Of a DNA stretch of 64,000 nt, positions 10,574 to 21,462 are shown piece by piece (position 1 is the stretch's first letter; every line of letters begins with the position of its first letter). Made by a program: the position numbers and the translations under genes. Source of the DNA: Gentiana macrophylla (taxonomy: Eukaryota > Streptophyta > Magnoliopsida > Gentianales > Gentianaceae); contig CM047806.1 in the NCBI GenBank assembly GCA_026214975.1, positions 2,641,822-2,705,821 on the forward strand. Reading direction: 5' to 3'. The notes beneath the pieces are model-generated. The model worked only from the letters and a program-made list of their open reading frames with translations, made no database searches and was not told the DNA's origin.

Positions 10574-11206
10574 CAGGGCCGGCTTTGATATTTTCGGGGC
10601 CATCGACGACTTCGCCGATTGGACCTTTTTATTTTGAAGTTTTTTTCTGTTCTTTTTTTGAAAAACATTTACAAAATATATTTTTTCAACATCGCGCTTC
10701 TAACATCTGTAGATAAAAAATTCAAATTCATTAATAGTCACAAAACATACCTGCAAAGTAATTATTCAACATTTCTTTTCTAACATATATCCAAATTCAT
10801 GCATTTACACAAAACATATTTACAAATTCATACTCTAATATTGCTCTTGTAGCACATTTAAATGCGAAATCAGTAATTAAATAGAATTATTGATTTCATT
10901 AACGATATTCTTCTCAATCAATATCATGGCCGGCGCATTCATATGTTCTGGAGTCATTGTGCAGGTTTGGTTTCATTTTGGCTCTCTAATGTTTTGATAA
11001 CTTTTTTTTATTATAGTTAATATAGATTATAAGGGTCATGTATTTTATTTTATTCTTTGGTCATTGGCGTTTTATTAATACACATTATAGGGAGCCTAGA
11101 TTTTATTTTATTTTTGGTCATTGAGCCTTGATTTCTTTTAAAACATATTAAGATTGGACTTACACAATTTTTTTTTAAGCAAAACGCATAACTGGGGCCC
11201 GCCCTG
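10574..11206. mobile_element. Possible hAT-like non-autonomous element
   Basis: The left end CAGGGCCGGCTTTGA and the reverse complement of the right end, CAGGGCGGGCCCC, resemble the CAGGG-type inverted termini of hAT elements. The interior is AT-rich and non-coding. I find no clean 8-bp target duplication, so this is tentative. Confidence 0.35.
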
Positions 11207-11427
11207 ACGGTGGGCCGTCGGCGGCCGCCTGGCCCGCCTAATGGTGGACCGGCCATGCATCTGACCTGGTTCGGCTGAATTGAGTACCAGGGACGGACCT
11301 AGCCTTTTGAGGGTGGGGTGCATGGCCCCCACTCAAATTTCCGGGCGAAGTTATTAATATAACCCTTTTATAATAATAAAACTGTGTATGTATATTATTT
11401 CAGACAATTTCTACAACAATTATTCAT

Positions 11428-11490
11428 TTAATTCAACTGGTTAGAAGCTTTGTTATTTATCCTAAGGTAATGAGTTCGACACTTGGCTGT
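11428..11490 (+). repeat. tRNA-like Pol III promoter segment (possible SINE head)
   Basis: TCAACTGGTTAGAAG (11434-11448) resembles a tRNA A box, and GAGTTCGACAC (about 11472-11482) resembles a B box (GGTTCGANNCC) at roughly tRNA-like spacing. The acceptor stem does not close, so this is not a tRNA gene. A tRNA-derived SINE head inside a larger repeat is the likely reading. Confidence 0.35.
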
Positions 11491-11505
11491 TGAGTTTTTT
11501 TTTTT

Positions 11506-11694
11506 CCATCTTCCATCTTTTTTTTTTAATTTGGCACACCTGAAAAAATTCTTATTCACAAGATCTTGTTGAGTACACATTTGGGGTATTTATGAGAATT
11601 CTTCCATCTTCCATCTTTTTTTTAATTGGCTTGGCAAAAAAATTTCCTATTCACATCATTTGAAAGACACATTTGGGGTATTTATGGGAATTCC
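11506..11694. repeat. Imperfect tandem duplication, about 95-bp unit
   Basis: Two units (11506-11603 and 11604-11694) both start CCATCTTCCATCTTTTTTTT, contain CACATTTGGGGTATTTATG and end in GAATTC. They differ by small changes. Confidence 0.85.
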
Positions 11695-11809
11695 GACAGA
11701 AGTCAATCTGGCGGCTAAGGTTAGGTTTCATTGTAACCTATTGTGTGTGAATCTTCATGTAATTCTGTGCATAATAAAATATGTCAAAAATGAGATAAAG
11801 TTATTATAT

Positions 11810-12139
11810 TGTTAAGTTTAGATATAATTGTTTTGAATAAAAGATTATTGTTTTATTTTTAAATTCACTTAGGATAAGATAAGAGTTTTATCTTTAAATT
11901 AAGACTTCTCTCCTATATAAAGGTGATGTAGTGTATCATTTTATTTATCAATTCAATAAGCAACATTTCAGAGTCTTTTACTATTTCCGTTGTGCCATTG
12001 TATTTCTTTTATATCTAAGACAACACCGAAAACCACGTTAAATCGCTATCTTTTCATGTCTCTGTTTCTTGTGTGATTGTTTACGTTTGATTGATCTGTT
12101 ATTATGTGGCTTCTATTGCAATCCGTTACAGCACCAACA
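11810..12139 (+). mobile_element. Possible solo LTR
   Basis: The segment starts TGTTAAGTTTAG and ends CACCAACA, with a TATA-like CTATATAAAGG at about 11914 and pyrimidine-rich sequence after it, as in a Copia LTR. No internal region or convincing target duplication was found. Confidence 0.35.
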
Positions 12140-12640
12140 ACCAGTTTAAGAAAATTTATTTAGTTGGTTATGTAACATTAACTAATAGGCGCTTTGTTGG
12201 GTCTTTTGATTGGTTATTTGATTCTCACTTTGATGCCTTGTAAGTTGTAACTCTTTTGCTTTTCTATTATCTTGATAGATAAACCACTTAATAAAATATT
12301 GTTGTTAAAAAATATTAATTATAATGGTAAAGACTAAAATAACTTCCTTGACTGTCATTAATGGTAGCTATAGTTGTAAATTAGTGAAAACTCGTGAATA
12401 TATTTTGTTTAAGGGGTAAAAGGACATTTATTTATTCGCATAAACAGAGCATGCCATTATTACATGCGAAGGCGGCCTGGTGCTCCATTGTTTGAGACCT
12501 ACGAGAGATAAACCCTCCTTTGCTAGAAGATGAGCAGGAGTGAATATATATTAAATAAAGAGTAAAAAGAGAAAAATGTTATAAATACTTTATTGGTATT
12601 CTAAATCCACTTATATTAAAGGTCGTAAAGGACTCTTTTT
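12140..12640. other. AT-rich stretch without recognised genes
   Basis: No coding sequence or clear repeat seen. AATAAAATATT near 12290 resembles a retroposon tail, but there is no supporting structure. Confidence 0.35.
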
Positions 12641-12820
12641 GATCTAAAATGAGGAAAAATGACAAGAAAAAAAGATAGTTGAGAAGACAAAAACGCTACT
12701 TATTACACGTGCGTTACTACGTATTCTTCAACCACACGTAGTAACACATGTAAGAATGACGCGTTTGTCCCTTCTCAACCATTATTTTTTTTTCTTGTCC
12801 TTTTTTCCCATTTTGTTTCT
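12641..12820. mobile_element. Long-arm MITE, copy 1 (GTTGAGAAG family)
   Basis: Arms of about 55 bp pair: GACAAGAAAAAAAGATAG..TTGAGAAG on the left with CTTCTCAACC..TTTTTTTCTTGTCC on the right, around a small core containing ACGTAGTAACAC. A second copy with the same arms and related core lies at 62310-62497. Confidence 0.75.
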
Positions 12821-13027
12821 TATTTTGTCTTTCTGGCCTCTGGCCCCATTTTTTTTTTTTTTTTTTTTTTCCCTCAATTTTTTTATTTTATTTGGGAGAA
12901 GGAGCCAGAAGGACAAAAAAATCATAAATGAGGATAGAATGACGTTACTACATTTTATGTGATTAAAAAGAACAAATTCATAATAAATGGACCGAAATAC
13001 CCATGATTTTTTTTACACATTAAATAC

Positions 13028-13266
13028 GTAGTAACGCTAGATAAAGTGTAGTAACAGCCAATAAACAAGCAGTAACAGCCGATAAAATGTAGTAACATCC
13101 AATGAAAAAGTAGTAACAACCAATAAATAAGTAATAACGGCCAATAAACAAGTAGTAACAGCCCAAAAATGTAGTAACGGCCAATAAAAAGTAGTAACAA
13201 CCAATAAAATAGATAAAGTTACAGTAAAAAATGTAGTAACGGTACAAAATTAATAGTAACAACCTA
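13028..13266. repeat. Minisatellite, about 21-bp unit (GTAGTAACRRCCAATAAA)
   Basis: About eleven diverged units, each starting GTAGTAAC or close to it and usually continuing RRCCAATAAA plus a few bases. The open reading frames across it are only the consequence of the repeat. The starting word GTAGTAAC also occurs in the core of the MITE 300 bp to the left. Confidence 0.92.
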
Positions 13267-13269
13267 TAA

Positions 13270-13770
13270 TATACATGTCCTCTCCCGTACGGTAAGCCAA
13301 TGATCCCAAACCCTACCTGGGCGCCACATGGGGGCTAAGCAAGAAATACTCCGGAGCCAAAATCAATGAATTTAAGGCCATGAAATTTTGACCTAATATT
13401 ATATATATAATCAGATGTATTTATATGAACAAGGAATGTATTACTTAATTGGTTGTGTTTCAAGATACTCTAGATGAGGCTTGGTTTTGAATCTTGCAAG
13501 CTACAATAATTTTGTTTTTAAACTGGGGACTAGGAGCCAAATAAGAGGTTTTTTTACTTCCAAACCCATGACTATCACACGCAGTTTTCTTGTTTTAGTT
13601 TTTTATATATTTTTTGGTTACTGTTTTTTTTTCGAAGGGCGAGGGCCTAAATTTTTTTTTTGGCCCCGAGCCTAAATTTGGACAGGGACGCTCCTGACCC
13701 TACCCTTCTCTGTTCCTAATCAGCTTTCCGTCCAATAAATAAATTTAAATAAAAAAAATCTGATCGTCCC
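13270..13770. other. Repeat-derived stretch, no gene
   Basis: Contains GGGGGCTAAGC, GGAGCCAAA and, near 13625-13690, GGCCCCGAGCCTAAATTT and CAGGGACGCTCCTG, words typical of eroded CAGGG-type (hAT-like) plant repeats. No structure could be closed. Confidence 0.3.
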
Positions 13771-13824
13771 AAATCCGATCGTTCAGCTCCGGCGTTCAAA
13801 TCCGATCGTTCAGCTCTGGCGTTC
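13771..13824. repeat. 27-bp tandem direct repeat
   Basis: AAATCCGATCGTTCAGCTCC..GTTC occurs at 13771-13797 and again at 13798-13824 with one difference (C to T). Confidence 0.95.
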
Positions 13825-14037
13825 AGCCCAAATCTGCATAAACCGACCCCAACAGAAGATTATCAATCAATTATCGCCATCGAAAATCAGACAGCCGGTG
13901 ATCAAATCCAATCAGGCAGCGAAAATCATCCGGCGATCAAATCAAATCCAATCAGCCGGTGTAAATCAGGTAGCCGCCCATCAATTATCGCCGCCGTCGG
14001 GACTACCACACCACTTGGCAGCCGGAAATTATAATAT

Positions 14038-14142
14038 CCATAGACGGAAATGGAGGAAGATTGCTTAGCCAGAAATGATAATATCCACTTGGTGATGACG
14101 TCAAAGCAAGCCATAGACGGAAATGAAGGAAGTTTGCTTAGC
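14038..14142. repeat. Direct repeat of about 32 bp
   Basis: CCATAGACGGAAATGGAGGA..TTGCTTAGC at 14038-14069 recurs at 14111-14142 with few changes, separated by about 40 bp. Confidence 0.9.
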
Positions 14143-14156
14143 TGTTGTCATCATGG

Positions 14157-14204
14157 ACAGAGCCAACTTTTTTTTTTTTTTTTTTGAGGCTACAGAGCCA
14201 ACTT
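14157..14204 (-). mobile_element. Minimal poly-T retroposon remnant with 13-bp target duplication
   Basis: ACAGAGCCAACTT at 14157-14169 and again at 14192-14204 flank only 22 bases: a T run followed by GAGGCT. That is what a severely 5'-truncated, minus-strand LINE/SINE-type insertion would leave. Confidence 0.7.
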
Positions 14205-14654
14205 AATTATAGGGTTTTTTATTTTATAGATAGATAAGAAAAGGGTGTTTTTGAAAATTTAAATAGATTTTGTCCTGATTAATTATCAGTATCTTTACAT
14301 TCTTATTTATTTATTAATCTGTCATTTCTGATAAAAATATATATTTTATTTTAAATTTGCTTATATTATGAGACGATGTAATATATCATAAGCCGTCCAG
14401 ACATTTCAAAAGCATATTCTCATAAATAAATACGGCATTTTAACGACCAATTAATAACATCATTCACGTTATTATCATCATTCACTTGATCGATCTGACA
14501 TTCATCATATCTTTTCGTAACATTATCAAATTAAAGAAAAGTCTTGGACTTGCACACAATCTTGTTCAATTTACTCAGAATTTGTGACTTGTACTCAATA
14601 AAACGATTTCTTTTTAATAAACAAAAGAGAAGAACATTTTCGAAAAATAACCGA
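14205..14654. other. AT-rich intergenic stretch
   Basis: No coding sequence or clear repeat seen. Confidence 0.4.
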
Positions 14655-14943
14655 AGTTCAAGTACCACAAGAGTACCGACTTTGTGGAGGCTGCCAGACC
14701 TTCATTCTTTTGGAGGAGCATTTTATCGGGCAGAGACTTACTTTCTAAACGTTTGAGATGGACTGTTGGAAATGGTAGATCGTTCAACATCTGGAGGCAC
14801 CCGTGGTTTCGCAAGAACCGAACTTCATGGTTACCTTATATAAGGTATGAACCTTGCCCTATTCAGACAGTAGATCAACTTATTTCTATTGGGAATTGGA
14901 ACCAGCCTATCCTTTGTAGTCTTTTTCTCCCCCCATGAAATTG
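14655..14943 (+). pseudogene. LINE ORF2 fragment, part 1 (zinc-binding RT tail region)
   Basis: The translation contains PSFFWRSILSGRDLLSKRLR and VGNGRSFNIWRHPWF, the typical segment after the reverse transcriptase of plant L1-type LINEs (zf-RVT region). The reading is cut at 14943 by the Copia insertion and resumes at 22822. AATTG (14939-14943) is the left target-site copy. The LINE is 5'-truncated. Confidence 0.85.
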
Positions 14944-15309
14944 ACTTGAATTTAGGATAACATTCTCATCATTATTAACCACCATAGATCATTACATATA
15001 TAGTAGGAAGGAGGGAATAAAATTTATCTTAGATCTCCTAGTACAGTGCCAGCATAGTAACAAACTAACAGACTTGTACGACTTGTACAAAGACTGAAAT
15101 ACCCTTTATGCACTAACAGACTTGCACGACTTGTACAAAAGACGGAAATACCCTTTATGCTCTAAAATCCACCCTCAAACGAGAAGGGTCTTAACCACTT
15201 GGAGTTTGTCTCGAAACTGACTGAATTTGGTGATGGAAAGAGGCTTTGTAAAACAGTCTGCAACTTGATCTGCTGATGGAACATGTTGAACAGCTGACCC
15301 TTCCAGTAT

Positions 15310-17147
15310 CTAATCTCGAATGAAATGAACATCTAATTCAACATGTTTTGTTCTATTGTGGAACAATGAGTTGTAGGCCAGAGCTTGAACACTTAGATTA
15401 TCACACCAGATCACAGTAGTTTTAGGTAAAGGGATACATAGTTCCCCAATCAAAGACTTGAGCCACTGCATTTCTATTGCTGTGATGGTCAGAGCTCTGT
15501 ATTCAGACTCTGTGCTCGATCTGGAGACCACTCCTTGCTTCTTAGAGCTCCATTAAACCAAAGAACCACATATGTAGACACAATACCCTGCAATTGACCT
15601 CTTGTCTGAAGGATCACATGCCCAATCTGCATCTGAAAACCCTGTTAGGGTAATGCCTGGATCTGGAAAAAAGTGTAGTCCATACTCAATAGTTCCTTGA
15701 ATATATCTGAGTAATCTCTTTTAATTAGGGCTTGCCAATGAACCACTCTAGGATGTTGCATATACTGACTCAGAGTGTTTACAACATATGCTATATCAGG
15801 TCTTGTAAAGGTCATATATTGAAGTGCCCCAATGACACTCCTATAGATAGTAGGGTTATCCATGAGAGGACTATCAGTGCTGTTAAGATCCACCCAAGTG
15901 CCATTGGAGTAGGACAGGGTTTTAAGTGAGTGAAATCAAATTTTTGTAAGAGCCGTGTTGCATACATTTGCTGACTGAGATACAACCCTGTATCATCTCT
16001 ATGGACTTGCATTCCCAGGAAATGGCTCAATGGCCCAAGATCTTTCAAGGCAAAACTCTCTTATTGTATCAATGGAAACCTGTTCCCAATCACCAGAATG
16101 TCATCAACATAAATGAGGACATACAACGATGTTGTTCCTTGTTTGAAAATAAATAAGAATACATATGCTTTAGACTGTCTGAAACCCCAAATCAGTAACT
16201 GTTTCCTTAGTTCTTCAAACTAAGCCCTAGGGGCCTGTTTAGGACCATATAAGGTCTTTTTCAGGCAACATATGTGATGTGGCTTTGCAAGATTGATAAA
16301 TCCTTCAGGTTGTGGCATATAGACTGCTTCTTTAAGATTTCCATTTAGAAAAGCATTGTTGATGTCAATTTGGTTGATTTTTCTTTGATATGCAACAACT
16401 AGGGCCAATATCACCCTGATTGTGGAGGCTTTTGCCACAGGGCTAAAGGTCTCTGTGTAGTGATGGCCAGGGGTCTGAGAGAAACCTTTAGCTACAAGTC
16501 TTGCCTTGTGCTTTTGTATACTTCCATCAGCATTCAGTTTTAGTTTGAAGATCCACTTGTTACCAACCAGCTTGTGATGGGGATTTGGAGGAACTAGGTC
16601 CAAGTATGATTTTGCATTAATGCATTGTATTCATCACACATGGCTTGCTTCCATTCACTCTGCTTTAGGGCATCAGATACTCTGGTTGGTTCACTTGGAT
16701 ATGAATGGGCATTATGAGTGGCTAAGTAAGAGAAGGTTTTGGGTTTAAAAATTCCATTTTTTGACCTGGTTTGCATATGATGGCCTTGTGCAGGTTGAGG
16801 TTGTGGGATTGGTGCAGGTGATGGTGAAGGTGTGTGTTGTGATGCTGGAGACAGTGAAGGTGAGGATGGTGCCAAAGGTGTGAGTCTTTGATATGTGTTT
16901 GATCTTGACTTTCAGAGGAATCTTGGCTAGAGGAGGAGGAGCTTCCAGTTGGTGATGCCGTGTCAGGATGTTCTGTATCATTCAAGGGTACATGAGTGAT
17001 ACCAATGGACACAAGGCTATCAATAATACTACCAAGAATATTGAACACTGGACCATTAAGTTGTGAGTCACCAGAGACAACTAGGGGTGTTGACACTTTG
17101 TTGGGAAAGCCAGTTTTGTAAGGAAAATGGTTTTCATTGAACACCAC
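15310..17147 (-). pseudogene. Copia reverse transcriptase and RNase H, frameshifted
   Basis: Read from high to low coordinates: a variable linker; the RT start (QAMCDEYNAL, then NKWIFKLKLNADGS after a frameshift); the catalytic DINNAFLNG; KTLYGPKQAPRA; a frame-broken YVDDI segment (about 16100); FLGMQVHRDDTGLYLSQ; IYRSVIGALQYMTFTRPDIA; and RNase H with VSRSSTESEYRAL, WCDNLSVQALA and KHVELDVHFIRD. At least three frame changes and stops interrupt it. In life it would copy element RNA into DNA inside virus-like particles. Confidence 0.9.
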
Positions 17148-17150
17148 ATA

Positions 17151-18531
17151 TGTTGGTCCCAGAGAAGGGTAAAAGTATAGTCAGAGGGGGGAGAGAGGGT
17201 GAATGACTATACTGGAGTTTTAAAAAAAATTCTCAATATGAAAGCTTTTGGGCAGCAGATAAGTCCCTTCTTAAAATGTTAATTCAAAGTAGGATATGAA
17301 ATCATAGATATAATATGCAATAAAGTAAGTGTAGTAAAGTAAAGTTTTGAAAGTAAATAGACACAAAGGTTTATAATGGTTCAGGGTGGTGTAGTCCCTT
17401 AATCTACTCTTCTCATGCGATGATTGGAGGAATTCACTATTGTTTTCACTCATACAATAGATAGATTGTCCTTGACTACACAAGCTTCACAATCTTTAAG
17501 ACTATCACTCCCTGGCTTCAAAAGTTTCAGTGACTCAGTCTCCAACACTGCTCTTTGAGAACAAATCCTTCAGCAACTATCACAAACACAACTCATTCTC
17601 AGATGGCTCTGATTTAGTTGCTTGACTGGTGTGAATTGGATTCACAGATTCTGTTGATCAATCTCAGTACTTGATGTGGAATTTGAGTTCTGATTGCTGA
17701 GTTGATCTCTGGGTATTTCCTTTTGATAGGAAGGCTTTTCAAATAGACAGAGTTTCTGCTAGTTTCTTATTAGTTTCAATCGTTGTTTTTCCTGTCTGTC
17801 AATGCCTTCTATTTATTGCCTTGATAATCCTTGATTTGAATTTCCGTCCGTTGGCTATTTAATGTGGGGAATAATCCTTGATTTAATTCTTGATTCCCCC
17901 TTAATTATATTCTCCTTGATTTCAGTGATAGGATTTTCTTCAAACGTTATCACAAAATCTGTCCTTGATTGATTATGCATTGAATGCTTGATCCTCTGAA
18001 TCTTCCTTATTTTTCATAATCTGAAAAAGTATAGTTCACTTGGCTGTTCCTTGAACGGTTAAGTGATCCTGCTGACTCGGCTGTTTAGTTCTTCCTTCAC
18101 TGCTTTGTCTTTACTCAGTCGATAGATAATTTACTTTGCCGGTTTACTGCTTTCTTGATTTCTTTTGAGTTTACAAGACTCATTGTACTTCATTGATCCT
18201 TGATTTGTGTGTGATCAGTGTACACCATATTTAACATTGAATTTTATCACTTGAATTATAACTTAGACTTATCCAAAGTGATCACAGACTTCCCTGGTTA
18301 TAAGTCATACCATATGTCTTCATGCTTCTCTGCTGGTACTTGGCTGGCTTCACTCCGCCGGATTTCTGTTTTACTTATCCATCCTACCAACTAGTACAAT
18401 ACTTGTCTGACTCAACTTATACAACATGTCAGACTCTAAGTAAAGACTTATACATAGATTTCTAACTTATTTCAGGCTTGCTATAACAGCTAGTATGACC
18501 ATCATAAAAACATAATTAAATGTTCCTAACA
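17151..18531. mobile_element. Solo LTR nested in the Copia element (1381 bp)
   Basis: The segment starts TGTTGGTCCC and ends TTCCTAACA and interrupts the Copia coding frame between a TSRDV-like and a VVFNENHFPY segment, which belong next to each other. ACATA on the left and ACATC on the right make a near-perfect 5-bp target duplication. It holds no coding sequence. An ATAAATAG motif on the minus strand near 17810 could be its TATA box. Confidence 0.8.
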
Positions 18532-18856
18532 ACATCTCTAGAGGTGTACATTCTTCATGTTGGTTCTAGACATAGATAACCCTTGTGACTAAGGGTAGGT
18601 CCCAGGAAAACACATTGTTTAGTGTGGAACTAGAACTTATGATTCTAATAAGGTCTTAAATAAGGATAACATGCACAACAAAAAAACTCTAAATTGGTCA
18701 TATCTAGGTTTATGACCTAGCAAACTTTAGTGAGGAGATTTATCACACAGAACAGGTGTTGGTAGGGAGTTTATGATGGTGACAGCATAACTAAAACTTT
18801 CCCACTAGAATTTTGGAGGTAAAGAGGCTGTGCTAGTAAGGTTAGACCAATTTCAA

Positions 18857-19369
18857 CTATATGTCTGTGTTTTCTTTCAACCTTGCCATTTTGTGCATGT
18901 GCATAGGGACAAGGATGTCTGAAAATGATTTAGTTTGTTTAAGAATAGGTTCAAACACCTTATATTCCCCTCCCCAATCAGATTGAAATGTTTTGATTTT
19001 CTTGTCAAACTGATTTTCTACCATTGCTTTAAATTCCAGAAAAGCATTTAAGGCTTCAGATTTCAGTTTAAGGGGGTAAATCCAAGTAAATCTGGTGTGA
19101 TCATCCACAAAATGTATGTAGTATGTGTATCCATTTGAAGATTGGATTGGTGAGGGCCCCACAAATCAGAGTGAATAATTCCAAAGGTTGAGTGGTTTTA
19201 GTGTCATATTTTGAGTAAGGTAAGTTATGATGTTTTCCAAATTGACAGGCTTCACAAAAATTAGACATTTTATTGATAGGGAGATTACATTGCTTTGACA
19301 CTTGGTCAATGACCTTGACAGAAGCATGACCTGACCTCCTATGCCATATTATGGATTTTTCTTGGGAAG
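18857..19369 (-). pseudogene. Copia GAG-pre-integrase and integrase start
   Basis: From high to low: WHRRSGHASVKV (pre-integrase H..H), FCEACQFGKHHNLPYSKYD (zinc C..C), then after a frameshift YYIHFVDDHTRFTWIYPL and NQFDKKIKTFQSDWGGEY, which carry the first two acidic catalytic positions (D and D). The third (E) lies beyond several stops. The domain is cut upstream by the LTR dimer at 19370. Confidence 0.88.
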
Positions 19370-20847
19370 TGATATACCAAAATCAACATTGGCCAAGGCA
19401 AGGGAATAAAGCGGCTAACAACTAGCTCGGTACTAAGCACTGGGGCCCCCGACCTGCTCGCCCATCCGGCTCGCCATCCTTCAACACAGCTTGAGTAAGT
19501 TCCTCTAAGTCCGACCTCTGTCGGCACCCGTGAGGACTCTTTGCCCGTCGCGGGCTCTCCGAGTCTGCGAGGAATCTCTGCCCGTCGTGGGCTATCCGAG
19601 GCCGCGAGGACTCTCTGCCTGTCGTGGGATCTCCGAGGCCGTGAGGACTCTTTTCCCCAGTTGTGGGCTATCCGAGGCCATGAGGACTCTCTGCCCGTCT
19701 CGTCGAGGGCTCTTCTAGTCCTTGAGGACTCTCTGCCCGTCCCGACGAGGGCTCTCCAAGCCCGCGAGGATTCTCTACCCGTCGTGGGCTCTCCGAGTCC
19801 GCGAGGACTCTCTGTCCGCCAAGGACTTTCAGCCCTCCGAGCTCATAGTCTGCTAGCTGTCCTGCTCTCTGCCAGCTGTCCTGCCCTCACCAGCTGTCAG
19901 CTCCATGCCTCTATAAATATCACATTCACCTCCATTGGAACTCTCTGACTTTTTCTCCGAAGAACTGTGTATTGGCTTGATCCCTTACGAAGGGTACGTT
20001 GGCAGCCTTTCAGGCACAGCTCATAACGGAAACATGATCCTCCTCTTGTTTTCCCCTACTCCTCAAAAGCTCCATCTTTTTTCTTGAGCTCCACCGCCTC
20101 TCACCGGAAAACCACACACAATCAGCTAGATATCCACTTCAAAATCCATATACCGCAAACCTGATATTTCTGATATACCAAAATCAACATTGGCCAAGGC
20201 AAGGGAATAAAGCGGCTAACAACTAGCTCAGTACTAAGCACTGGGGGCCCGACCTGCTCGTCCATCCGGCTCGCCATCCTTCAACACAGCTTGATAGTAA
20301 GTTCCTCTAAGTCTGACCTCTGTCGGCACCCGCGAGGACTCTCTACCCGTCGAGGGCTCTCCGAGGCCGAGAGGACTTTCTGCCCGTCGTGGGCTCTCCG
20401 AGTCCGCGAGGACTCTCTGTCCGTCCCGTCGATGGCTCTCCACGCCCGTGAGGACTCTCTGCCCGGCTTAGGCTCTTTGAGTCCGCGAGGACTCTCTGTC
20501 CGCCAAGGACTTTCAGCCTTCTGAGCTCACAGTCTGCCAGCTGCCCTGCTCTCTACCAGCTGTCCTGCCCTCGCCACAGCTCCATGCCTCTATAAATATC
20601 ACATTCACCTCCATTGGAACTCTCTGACTTTTTCTCCGAAGTACTACGCATTGGCTTGATCCCTTACGGAGGGTACGTATGCAGCCTTTAAGGCACAGCT
20701 CATAACGGAAACATGATCCTCCTCTTGTTTTCCCTACTCCTCAAAAGCTCCATCTTTTTCTTGGGCTCCACCGCCTCTCGCCGGAAAACCACACACAATC
20801 AGCTAGATATCCACTTCAAAACCCATATACCGCAAACCTGATATTTC
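19370..20847 (+). mobile_element. Head-to-tail LTR dimer nested in the Copia element
   Basis: Unit 1 (19370-20170, 801 bp) and unit 2 (20171-20847, 677 bp) have the same start (TGATATACCAAAATCAACAT), the same end (GCAAACCTGATATTTC) and their own TATA box (TATAAATA at 19912 and 20591) followed by a matching leader. The length difference lies mostly in an internal GC-rich minisatellite (GAGGACTCTCTGCCCGTCG..GGGCTCTCCGAG), longer in unit 1. No internal domain separates the units and no clear target duplication was found. Confidence 0.75.
19530..19835. repeat. GC-rich minisatellite in LTR unit 1 (about 35-45-bp period)
   Basis: Repeats of GAGGACTCTCTGCCCGTCG followed by GGGCTCTCCGAGTCCGC with small changes, about seven copies. 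The matching block in unit 2 (about 20333-20515) has fewer copies. The long reading frames on both strands here are repeat artefacts. Confidence 0.9.
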
Positions 20848-21462
20848 TGACAATATCAGGATGTAACAGAACAGACTAGTGACTCTAAGGGTCCACATTA
20901 GACAATAGACTCACTAGGACCTTTACTATGATGACCATGACAAACAAACACAGAATTATTCTTGGATTGAAGAGAGCTCAGACTTGAATTTTTGAGGGGT
21001 TTCAGTTGATACAGACCATCATTGACTTCACCTTCCAGCAGCATCATCCCTGTGACATTGTCCTTCACACAACAACCAGAAGCATAAAATTCAACAACAA
21101 CTGGATTATCAGTGGTTAATTTAGATACACTAAGTAAGTTTGTAGTAATTTCAAGAACATGTAGTATGTTTTTAAGTTTAAGAGTACTATTAGGGCCACA
21201 AATTTTTGATTGACCAATGTAAAGAATGGAAAGTTTCTCACCATTACCAACTTTTAGATTATCTGAGCCTTCATAACCAGAGTTAAATGTGCAAGTTGTT
21301 GAGATCTGAGGTTACATGACTGGAGGCTCAACTGTCCATGTACCAATTTGTGTCATTCTCTGTGTATGAGGTTTATGTAGGCATTGTTGCTTCTTTGTTG
21401 GCTTGCATTTCATGAATTGTTGCTTAGAACACCCATACTTGAGTCAAATATGTGCCAACAGT
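20848..21462 (-). pseudogene. Copia protease/pre-integrase region, badly degraded
   Basis: Segments such as MMLLEGEVNDGLYQLKPL on the minus strand fit the end of the Copia protease-to-integrase interval, but stops break every frame and no DTGAS-type active site is readable. Confidence 0.6.

Noticed and set aside
11428..11490. tRNA gene
   Set aside because: A- and B-box-like words only. The acceptor and anticodon stems do not pair.
13020..13262. Minus-strand reading frames over the GTAGTAAC array, and a CRISPR-like look of regularly spaced short repeats
   Set aside because: The frames are produced by the repeat itself. The units are directly adjacent and diverged, without unique spacers, and the DNA is plant nuclear.
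16722..17147. His/Ser/Pro-rich alternative frames as separate genes
   Set aside because: They lie in the linker of the Copia polyprotein, whose repetitive composition leaves several frames open.
19530..19948. Long reading frames through the CCCGTCG repeats
   Set aside because: Translation is a periodic by-product of the minisatellite, open on both strands, with no domain.
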